This document shows positions 1 to 5,111 of a stretch of DNA of 6,843 bases, in pieces; the stretch's first letter is position 1; every line of letters starts with the position of its first letter. The translations under genes were made by a program, and so were the position numbers. This stretch comes from an uncultured Lachnospiraceae bacterium (lineage in GTDB: Bacteria > Bacillota > Clostridia > Lachnospirales > Lachnospiraceae), in the NCBI GenBank assembly GCA_902783395.1, contig CACZRA010000058.1:1-6843 (forward strand), written 5' to 3'. The notes under the pieces were generated by a model. The model was not told where the DNA came from, searched no databases, and worked only from the letters and a program-made list of their open reading frames with translations.

Positions 1-6
1 CCAAAT

Positions 7-15
7 GAGTGCTAA
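7..15 (+). promoter_or_regulatory. Right half of a CIRCE operator (HrcA binding site) upstream of lon
   Basis: Bases 7-15 read GAGTGCTAA, which is exactly the right half of the CIRCE consensus TTAGCACTC-N9-GAGTGCTAA bound by the heat-shock repressor HrcA. The left half would lie just outside the window: bases 1-6 would be the last six of the nine spacer bases. The site sits 31 bases upstream of the lon ATG, a normal position for CIRCE in a 5' untranslated region. The match of nine out of nine is seen directly. HrcA control is inferred, because half of the operator is not visible. Confidence 0.72.
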
Positions 16-34
16 CAGAGGCGTGATACGGCAT

Positions 35-41
35 AAGGAGG
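35..41 (+). promoter_or_regulatory. Shine-Dalgarno site that sets the lon start
   Basis: AAGGAGG at 35-41 is a full-strength Shine-Dalgarno sequence, followed by five A residues and ATG at 47. An in-frame ATG at 5 has no such site and overlaps the CIRCE half-site, so 47 is the better start. Confidence 0.9.
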
Positions 42-46
42 AAAAA

Positions 47-2356
47 ATGGCGGTACTTCCGATTTACAATATACTTGCATTACCGGACTGTAATATATAT
101 TTCAAGAATGATTTCTTCACCAAAACCGTGGGGCGTGATCCCCAGCCTGCTGACAGGGTCACACTGATAGTGCAGAAGGAAAATATAACCAGGGATGATT
201 TTGAAAACGATTCCTTCTATCCCATAGGTCTCTCCGGTATCGTCACAGAGGTGAGCAATAACGGCTATTTCATCGTACATACGAGATCCAGGGTGAATAT
301 AGAAGAGGTCACGGTCTATCATGACAAATCCATAGATATAAATATCTCAAAAAGGGATGATATAGATGACGCGGATAAGGAGCAGCTGAACCGAAAGCTC
401 AAGGAAATAAAATCCTCCCTGTCAAAATATGCCGAAAACTTCCAGTGGGTCGCGGCGACAAGAGCATACATCGCCCAGTGGACAAGTCTTTCGGAGATAG
501 CATCCGCCATGAGTCCCTGGATCATGAATTCCAATGACGAAAGATATGCCATTCTGGCAGAGGATTCCACTGCAAAGCGCAATGAGATGCTGGAAAAGCT
601 CATATATGAAAACCTTGAGATGACCCGTATCGACAACGAGGCAAAGAGCGCGCAGGAAGCGGACTACCAGAAGATATACAGAGAAAACGCCATAAAAAAA
701 CAGATGGATTATCTCCAGAAGGAGCTGGATGAGATGCATCCGGAGGAGATATCGGACATAAGAAGGCTGGAGATAAAGCTGAACGAATCCGAGATGAACG
801 AGACTGCAAAGAAAGAGGCGACCAAGCTTTTGCGCAGGCTTAAACAGGAGGGCCAGGCTTCCCAGGAATCGGGGATGCTGCTGGATTATCTGGATTTTCT
901 GATAGGCCTTCCCTGGAAGAAGCAGAAATTCAGAAAGATCAGCCTTGATGATGCCAGAAAGATACTGGACAGGGATCATTACGGCCTTGCCAAGACAAAA
1001 CGCAGGATAGTAGAGCAGATAGCGGTCATGAATCTTAAAAAGGAGCAGTCGGGCTCCATCATATGCTTCGTGGGAGCGCCGGGAACGGGCAAGACGAGCA
1101 TAGCCTCATCCATAGCAAAGGCACTCAAGAGGAAGTATGTCCGCGTCTCCTTGGGCGGAGTGCGGGACGAGGCGGATATCAGAGGACACAGACGCACCTA
1201 TATAGGATCCATGCCCGGAAGGATAATGGACGGGATAAGCAAGGCAGGGGCATCCAATCCGGTCATGGTGCTGGATGAGATAGACAAGCTCTCCGTAAGC
1301 TATAACGGAGATCCGGGTGCGGCACTTCTTGAGGTTCTGGATCCCGAGCAGAATAACAGCTTCACCGATCATTACCTTAATGTACCGTATGATCTTTCGG
1401 ATGTGCTTTTCATCTGTACGGCAAACAGCCTTGACAGCATACCGGAGCCGCTCCTGAACCGCATGGAGGTCATACAATTTAACGGATATACCCCGATAGA
1501 AAAGTATCAGATAGCAAAGAAGCATCTGATACCGAAGGCTATGAAGGATGTGGGAATAAAATCAAGGAACCTTGATATAACAGAGGATGCCCTCAACACG
1601 ATCATATCCGACTACACAAGGGAAGCCGGCGTCAGAGGCCTTAAGAAACGCATAGACACCCTCTGCAGATCTGTGGCGGTAAAGATAGTGGAGGGCAACG
1701 GAAAGAGCCTTAAGGTCGAAGCAGGAGCCCTGAGAGAGCTTCTGGATATGTCCCCGATACCGCATGACATAGTGGAAAAGAAAACCGCTCCGGGAGTAGT
1801 CACAGGTCTTGCCTGGACACAGGCGGGAGGCGAGATACTTTTCATCGAGACTCTGCTGACCCGCGGGAAGGGAAATATAGTGATAACGGGACAGCTCGGG
1901 GATGTGATGAAGGAGTCGGCACAGATAGCGCTGTCTCTTGTGAAATCCATGTATCCCACTAAAGCCTCGCTTTTTGACAGGAACGATCTCCATATACATG
2001 TGCCTGACGGTGCGACTCCCAAGGACGGTCCCTCGGCAGGGATCACGCTCACGACGGCGCTTGCGTCCCTGATAAACGAAAAGAGTGTGGATCCTCATAT
2101 CTGTATGACCGGAGAGGTTTCTCTGGAGGGCAAGGTTAAGCCCATAGGCGGACTGCCCGAAAAGCTTATGGCGGCACAGAGGGCAGGCTGCGTAAAAGCA
2201 CTGATACCCAGGGATAATGAGGGTGATCTGAAGGACGTGGCAGATGAGGTAAAGGAAGCCCTGGAGATAATACCGGTCGAAACGGTCACGGATGTCCTGA
2301 AGCTCACAGGCGTCAGGATGCCGAGAAAGAAGCCGGCGGTGAAAAAAAGAAGATAG
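47..2356 (+). CDS. lon: ATP-dependent Lon protease (endopeptidase La)
   Basis: Cytosolic AAA+ serine protease that unfolds and degrades damaged and regulatory proteins; 769 aa, close to the usual 770-800. An N-terminal substrate-binding region (about 1-190) is followed by a charged coiled-coil segment (about 190-290), the AAA+ module and the Lon protease domain (about 570-755). Visible motifs are Walker A GAPGTGKT (343-350, Lys349), Walker B VMVLDEID (406-413), the arginine of LLNRMEV (Arg472), sensor-2 arginine in AGVRG (Arg530), catalytic Ser663 in PKDGPSAG and catalytic Lys706 in GGLPEKL. The Ser-Lys distance of 43 is the same as in E. coli Lon (679/722). The start at 47 is set by AAGGAGG at 35-41. 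The N-terminus lacks the usual PLR...FPGM pattern, and the last 13 residues form a basic tail. A CIRCE half-site lies upstream and a hairpin downstream, so it is probably a monocistronic heat-shock gene. Confidence 0.97.
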   Translation: MAVLPIYNILALPDCNIYFKNDFFTKTVGRDPQPADRVTLIVQKENITRDDFENDSFYPIGLSGIVTEVSNNGYFIVHTRSRVNIEEVTVYHDKSIDINISKRDDIDDADKEQLNRKLKEIKSSLSKYAENFQWVAATRAYIAQWTSLSEIASAMSPWIMNSNDERYAILAEDSTAKRNEMLEKLIYENLEMTRIDNEAKSAQEADYQKIYRENAIKKQMDYLQKELDEMHPEEISDIRRLEIKLNESEMNETAKKEATKLLRRLKQEGQASQESGMLLDYLDFLIGLPWKKQKFRKISLDDARKILDRDHYGLAKTKRRIVEQIAVMNLKKEQSGSIICFVGAPGTGKTSIASSIAKALKRKYVRVSLGGVRDEADIRGHRRTYIGSMPGRIMDGISKAGASNPVMVLDEIDKLSVSYNGDPGAALLEVLDPEQNNSFTDHYLNVPYDLSDVLFICTANSLDSIPEPLLNRMEVIQFNGYTPIEKYQIAKKHLIPKAMKDVGIKSRNLDITEDALNTIISDYTREAGVRGLKKRIDTLCRSVAVKIVEGNGKSLKVEAGALRELLDMSPIPHDIVEKKTAPGVVTGLAWTQAGGEILFIETLLTRGKGNIVITGQLGDVMKESAQIALSLVKSMYPTKASLFDRNDLHIHVPDGATPKDGPSAGITLTTALASLINEKSVDPHICMTGEVSLEGKVKPIGGLPEKLMAAQRAGCVKALIPRDNEGDLKDVADEVKEALEIIPVETVTDVLKLTGVRMPRKKPAVKKRR

Positions 2357-2359
2357 GAA

Positions 2360-2390
2360 AAGCCGCAGCGGATATGATCCGTTGCGGCTT
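2360..2390. terminator. Hairpin terminator between lon and tRNA-Val, probably bidirectional
   Basis: A 14-bp stem (2360-2373 with 2377-2390, one G-T wobble, 3-base loop) starts four bases after the lon stop. On the plus strand it is followed only by TTAATTG, a weak U-tract. On the minus strand it is followed by a pyrimidine/T-rich stretch (complement of about 2342-2359), which suits termination of the tRNA-Val transcript. It therefore probably serves both convergent units. Confidence 0.8.
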
Positions 2391-2398
2391 AATTGATA

Positions 2399-2471
2399 TG
2401 GGACCGTGCGGGCTCGAACCGCAGACCTCCTGCACGTCAAGCAGACGCTCTCCCAGCTGAGCTACGACCCC
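2399..2471 (-). tRNA. tRNA-Val, anticodon GAC
   Basis: The minus strand folds into a complete 73-base cloverleaf. It has a 7-bp acceptor stem (GGGGTCG/CGGTCCC, with one G-T and one T-G pair), a D-stem GCTC/GAGC, and an anticodon stem TCTGC/GCAGG with loop TTGACGT, giving anticodon GAC, which reads GUC and GUU valine codons. The variable loop is 5 bases, and the T arm is TGCGG-TTCGAGC-CCGCA. The discriminator is A at 2399. CCA is not encoded and must be added after transcription. The gene points towards lon and ends 8 bases from the shared hairpin. Confidence 0.96.
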
Positions 2472-2483
2472 GTTGCCTTATAC

Positions 2484-2512
2484 AGTATAATACACACGTA
2501 TGCTTCGGGCAA
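2484..2512 (-). promoter_or_regulatory. Sigma-A type promoter for tRNA-Val
   Basis: Reading the minus strand, the -35 is TTGCCC (2507-2512), the spacer is 17 bases and the -10 is TATACT (2484-2489). The expected start lies about five bases ahead of the mature tRNA end, so the 5' leader would be very short. The -10 region is part of GTGTATTATACTG, nearly identical to the cores of two other promoters in the window. Confidence 0.7.
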
Positions 2513-2518
2513 GGGGAT

Positions 2519-2547
2519 TTTACTATACCACAATATTTATATATAAT
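2519..2547 (+). promoter_or_regulatory. Sigma-A type promoter for the DUF2752/CD225 pair
   Basis: The -35 is TTTACT (2519-2524, four of six consensus bases), the spacer is 17 bases, and the -10 is a perfect TATAAT (2542-2547). It lies back-to-back with the tRNA-Val promoter. The predicted start near 2554 leaves about 45 bases of leader before the ATG at 2599. The assignment is by pattern only. Confidence 0.55.
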
Positions 2548-2598
2548 GATCTGGACGCCTGATGACCGGTATGTTGCGGAGTAACGGCTGAAAAGGAA

Positions 2599-2988
2599 AT
2601 GATCATCAACCTTAAAAGGATCTGGATACCCATTGCGGCCTATATATCGATAATTGCATATACGCTGGTAAACCGGTTTACGGGAAAGGGGATGGTGTGC
2701 CCGTTCAGGAGATTTTTTAATATCTACTGCATCAGCTGCGGAGCCACCAGGATGACGGACAGCCTGCTTCATTTTGAGATATACAGGGCGTTCAGATTTA
2801 ACCCCTTTATATTCGTGACATTACCGTTTATACTGTTTATGACACTTGTAGCAAGTGAAGTGATCATAATAAAAAAAGAACATCATAAGAAGTATTATGT
2901 ATGTCTTGCGGTTTTTTCAGCGGGAGCGATAGCCTTCATGGTATTGAGAAACACATTATTTCCATGGCTGGCACCTGCGGAAATATAA
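2599..2988 (+). CDS. DUF2752 domain membrane protein
   Basis: Small integral membrane protein of 129 aa carrying the DUF2752 signature: Cys34-Pro35, then Cys44-x-x-Cys47-Gly48-Ala-Thr50-Arg51, and further on Asn68-Pro69 in FRFNPF. Family members commonly show a CP...C-x-x-CG-x-TR pattern followed by an NP; their function is unknown. Likely membrane spans are residues 7-26, 68-92 and 101-118, with a basic HHKKYY loop between the last two. Start: the ATG at 2599 is the only credible one, because no ATG, GTG or TTG lies in frame between it and the stop at 2563. Its Shine-Dalgarno (AAGGA, 2593-2597) ends only one base before the ATG, so initiation is probably weak. The next gene starts 27 bases later and is probably co-transcribed. 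The four cysteine/arginine positions suggest a structural or metal/thiol role, but no activity can be assigned. Confidence 0.88.
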   Translation: MIINLKRIWIPIAAYISIIAYTLVNRFTGKGMVCPFRRFFNIYCISCGATRMTDSLLHFEIYRAFRFNPFIFVTLPFILFMTLVASEVIIIKKEHHKKYYVCLAVFSAGAIAFMVLRNTLFPWLAPAEI

Positions 2989-3015
2989 AAACTGCAGAGG
3001 AAAGGTGGAGGAACT

Positions 3016-3492
3016 ATGGACGAAAACAACTATTATCAGGGACAGGGGTATGATCAGCAGGGGTATCAGCAGCCCGGTTACGGACAGCCACAGCAGGGGT
3101 ATCAGCAGCAAGGATACGACCAGGGATACCAGCAGGGGTATCAGCAGCAGGGATACCAGCAGGGATATCAGCAACAGGGGTACCAGCAAAACGGGTATTA
3201 CTCCGCGCCGCAGAGACCGCAGGGAAATGGGGGAAACGCGCCTGCCTTTATGACACTGCTGGTGCTTGCCATACTGGAGACCTGCTGCTGCAACACGATC
3301 ACCGGTGTAATAGCGATAATCTTTGCGATCATTGCCAATAATTCATATAAGTCCGGCGACATCGAGGATTATGAATCAAAAAAGAAAATAGCGACGATAG
3401 TACTAATTGTAGGTGTGGTACTCTATGTCGTGATCATGATCTTCGCCTTTGCGACCGGCTTAGCGTCCGAATATATGGATAAGTTCAGCTGA
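3016..3492 (+). CDS. CD225/dispanin-like membrane protein with Q/G/Y-rich N-terminus
   Basis: This 158-aa protein has two parts. Residues 6-62 are low complexity, nearly all Gln, Gly and Tyr, with eleven GY dipeptides. Residues 77-148 hold two hydrophobic segments (about 78-107 and 124-147) joined by a polar loop. The first segment contains Cys90-Cys91-Cys92 and TGVIAIIFAIIANNSYKSGD, and the loop SGDIEDYESKKK follows. That arrangement (cysteines, G-(V/I)-x-AI, a small-residue loop with GD, then a second span) matches the CD225/dispanin family, which includes animal IFITM proteins; bacterial members have no settled function. GGAGG at 3007-3011, four bases from the ATG, supports the start. It lies downstream of the DUF2752 gene and is closed by a strong terminator. 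The family call is from motif reading. A generic DUF4190-like two-span protein is the main alternative. Confidence 0.82.
   Translation: MDENNYYQGQGYDQQGYQQPGYGQPQQGYQQQGYDQGYQQGYQQQGYQQGYQQQGYQQNGYYSAPQRPQGNGGNAPAFMTLLVLAILETCCCNTITGVIAIIFAIIANNSYKSGDIEDYESKKKIATIVLIVGVVLYVVIMIFAFATGLASEYMDKFS
3046..3198 (+). repeat. Degenerate in-frame tandem repeat coding for GYQQ(Q) units
   Basis: Short units of 12-15 bases, of the form GGGTATCAGCAG or GGATACCAGCAG, repeat about eleven times and encode residues 11-61 of the CD225-like protein. Glycine codons alternate GGG/GGA and tyrosine TAT/TAC, so the repeat is conserved more in protein than in DNA. Unit number may vary between strains by slippage. Confidence 0.9.
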
Positions 3493-3506
3493 GAAGCCGA
3501 CGAAAG

Positions 3507-3541
3507 AAGCCCCCGGTATCGAGAAGATACCGGGGGCTTTT
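3507..3541. terminator. Strong hairpin terminator between the CD225 gene and tRNA-Gln
   Basis: A perfect 14-bp stem, AAGCCCCCGGTATC (3507-3520) with its complement at 3526-3539, encloses the loop GAGAA. It runs into TTTT at 3538-3541 on the plus strand, starting 14 bases after the CD225-like stop. On the minus strand it is followed by TTCTTTCG, so it may also end the tRNA-Gln transcript, whose mature 3' end is four bases away. Confidence 0.92.
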
Positions 3542-3543
3542 AG

Positions 3544-3616
3544 CTGGGCTGGAAGGATTCGAACCTTCGAAGTGACGGAGTCAGAGTCCGTTGCCTTACC
3601 GCTTGGCGACAGCCCA
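3544..3616 (-). tRNA. tRNA-Gln, anticodon CTG
   Basis: The minus strand gives a 73-base cloverleaf. The acceptor stem is TGGGCTG/CAGCCCA, the D-arm has a 3-bp stem (GCC/GGC), and the anticodon stem ACGGA/TCCGT carries loop CTCTGAC, with anticodon CTG reading CAG. The T arm is GAAGG-TTCGAAT-CCTTC and the discriminator is G at 3544. The sequence resembles bacterial tRNA-Gln, including the TCGCCAAGCGGTAAGGC D-arm. The variable region counts as six bases. CCA is not encoded. Confidence 0.96.
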
Positions 3617-3662
3617 TCATATCTGCACGGACAGATCAGTGTCTGCATCCGCAACGAACAGT

Positions 3663-3691
3663 ATTATACACATCCCCGCCCCTAAATGCAA
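3663..3691 (-). promoter_or_regulatory. Sigma-A type promoter for tRNA-Gln
   Basis: On the minus strand the -35 is TTGCAT (3686-3691), the spacer is 17 bases and the -10 is a perfect TATAAT (3663-3668). The mature tRNA begins 46 bases beyond the -10, so the primary transcript should carry a leader of about 40 bases that RNase P removes. This is much longer than the leader predicted for tRNA-Val. Confidence 0.72.
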
Positions 3692-3720
3692 GGGAGATCA
3701 AGAAATCATGACAATGGGCA

Positions 3721-3748
3721 TAGAAAATTCACATTTTTAGTGTATAAT
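3721..3748 (+). promoter_or_regulatory. Promoter for the lipoprotein-hydrolase-permease unit
   Basis: There is a perfect TATAAT at 3743-3748. The best -35 is TAGAAA (3721-3726, four of six consensus bases) with a 16-base spacer; this part is weak. The start would fall near 3755, giving a leader of about 36 bases before the ATG at 3792. The promoter faces away from the tRNA-Gln promoter and shares the core GTGTATAATACTG with it. Confidence 0.6.
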
Positions 3749-3791
3749 ACTGAGGATTGTCGAAAGATTTCACACAAAAGGAGAGACGCCT

Positions 3792-5105
3792 ATGAGAAAA
3801 TACAGACATATAATAAACCTGATATTCCCCCTGCTCCTTGCGGGACTGGTACTGACGGCATGCGGAGACAGCCTTTCTTCCTCCGATCTTCCTGCTGCTG
3901 CCGGATATACTTCAGGGAAAACAGACGGGACAGAGGAGTCTGAAGAGAGCACTGAGGCCGTGACCGAAGAAAAGGAAGAAAAAACAGAGACAGTATCGGA
4001 AAATACTACAGAGGAAGTCAAAGCCGAAGAAACAAAGAAAACGGCAGGCGCATTTCCCGACAAGGCGTATGCTGACGATATAGATGATGAGCTTTCGAAA
4101 TATACCTGTATCAAGGTGAGAAGCACCGACAAAACGAGCGGCGACATAGTTGATACCTCGATATACAAGGACAAGGATGCGATCGTAAAGGTAAGCACGG
4201 CCGACCACGGCTCGGAAGGCCTCATCGTCAGCGACTACTACGTCAGCGATGGCAAGGTAGTCTACATGAAGCAGCTCAAAACAGATATATACGGCATATT
4301 CTCCACTCTCAAGGAAGCAAACCTTGAGGATAAGGAAGCGGACTATACCAAGGAAGTCATGGGAAAAGCCGAAGAAGCCGTAAAGAACGCCAAAAGCGCG
4401 AAGGCAGATACCCTGCTCTACGGATACGTGGGAGACGAACAGGGCGGTGTGCTTAAAAATGTGACAGTAAAGCTCCGCAATACGGACGGGAAGTATACGG
4501 ATCAGACGGTTACCGATGCTGACGGATATTTTACCCTGACCGTTCCCCAGAAGGAGGATACCTACTTCATTACCTACGAATATGAAGGCTGTGTGCCGAC
4601 AACCCTTAATGACGTGCATATCGTACCCGGTATACCGGAATACTCCCTCGGCAGGGCTTTCGTAGCGCCTGCAGGAGAAGGAGTGCATGAAACCGATGTG
4701 TATCTTCTCAATCCCAATGCGAAGTCCCCGGTAGAGCTCAAGGACGGCGAATATGCAGCGGTCATTACGAGCGATGATCCCAACCTTAAGCTTAAGCTCG
4801 TGGATCTCGACAAACAGGGCAGTGAAACGGGGACTAAGATAAAGTTCGATCCGTCAAAGAGTAAGAACGGCTATGCGCTCTTTGTCGAGGATACCGGATA
4901 TATCGGAAAGGAAGATATGGCGGGAAATATAGGACGTACTTATTCTACGGTCACGATCTATGACAAGGACGGGATAAAAGCGGCCTACCGCGAGCCCTCG
5001 GGAAGACTAGGAACTCTCTGGAAGGTATGTACCATAGCAAATGACGGGGACACAGAGATATCAGGCATCATGTACACCGACTCCAATGGCTGGGTCGAAA
5101 AGTAA
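3792..5105 (+). CDS. Secreted lipoprotein with acidic spacer and carboxypeptidase-regulatory-like domain
   Basis: This 437-aa protein begins with a lipoprotein signal: basic MRKYRH, a hydrophobic core at about 7-21, and lipobox LTAC with Cys24 as the lipidation site, so the mature protein is anchored outside the membrane. Residues 46-84 are a Glu/Thr/Ser/Lys-rich spacer with no obvious fold. Residues about 90-205 are an unrecognised domain. Residues about 208-290 resemble a carboxypeptidase-regulatory-like (transthyretin-like) beta sandwich: GYVGDEQGGVLKNVTVKL, then TDADGYFTLTVP. The remaining 300-434 is probably another beta-rich domain of unknown family. Mature cysteines are 106, 267 and 413. 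AAAGGAG (3777-3783), eight bases upstream, fixes the start. The hydrolase gene follows after six bases. No enzyme motif is visible, so a binding or cell-surface structural role is more likely than catalysis, but this is inference. Confidence 0.9.
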   Translation: MRKYRHIINLIFPLLLAGLVLTACGDSLSSSDLPAAAGYTSGKTDGTEESEESTEAVTEEKEEKTETVSENTTEEVKAEETKKTAGAFPDKAYADDIDDELSKYTCIKVRSTDKTSGDIVDTSIYKDKDAIVKVSTADHGSEGLIVSDYYVSDGKVVYMKQLKTDIYGIFSTLKEANLEDKEADYTKEVMGKAEEAVKNAKSAKADTLLYGYVGDEQGGVLKNVTVKLRNTDGKYTDQTVTDADGYFTLTVPQKEDTYFITYEYEGCVPTTLNDVHIVPGIPEYSLGRAFVAPAGEGVHETDVYLLNPNAKSPVELKDGEYAAVITSDDPNLKLKLVDLDKQGSETGTKIKFDPSKSKNGYALFVEDTGYIGKEDMAGNIGRTYSTVTIYDKDGIKAAYREPSGRLGTLWKVCTIANDGDTEISGIMYTDSNGWVEK

Positions 5106-5111
5106 GATCCG

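Noticed and set aside
5..46. Upstream in-frame ATG extending Lon by 14 residues
   Set aside because: It has no Shine-Dalgarno, overlaps the CIRCE half-site, and the extra residues do not resemble Lon, while the ATG at 47 has an excellent AAGGAGG.
1562..2440. Long minus-strand open frame (292 codons) opposite lon
   Set aside because: It lies fully antisense to the conserved Lon protease domain and part of tRNA-Val; its protein is rich in Arg, Cys and His without any recognisable domain. It is a shadow frame.
2393..2584. Small plus-strand frame across the tRNA-Val gene
   Set aside because: It is explained by the tRNA and its promoter; there is no ribosome binding site or protein signature.
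3046..3198. CRISPR-like array of short repeats
   Set aside because: Units are 12-15 bases, without spacers, and in frame with a protein; it is a coding tandem repeat.
3005..3253. Plus-strand frame over the repeat giving an SRGISS-type repeat protein
   Set aside because: It is an alternate frame of the GYQQ repeat. The 3016 frame has a proper Shine-Dalgarno spacing and leads into a conserved membrane domain.
3686..3943. Small plus-strand frame across the promoter region before the lipoprotein
   Set aside because: It covers both divergent promoters and overlaps the lipoprotein signal region in another frame.
3912..4688. Minus-strand open frame (258 codons) opposite the lipoprotein gene
   Set aside because: It is antisense to a well-supported lipoprotein with good start and codon use, and the translation has no recognisable domain.
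4785..4796. Perfect palindrome CTTAAGCTTAAG
   Set aside because: It encodes the Leu-Lys-Leu-Lys repeat in NLKLKL with the common codons CTT/AAG; it is readily explained by coding.
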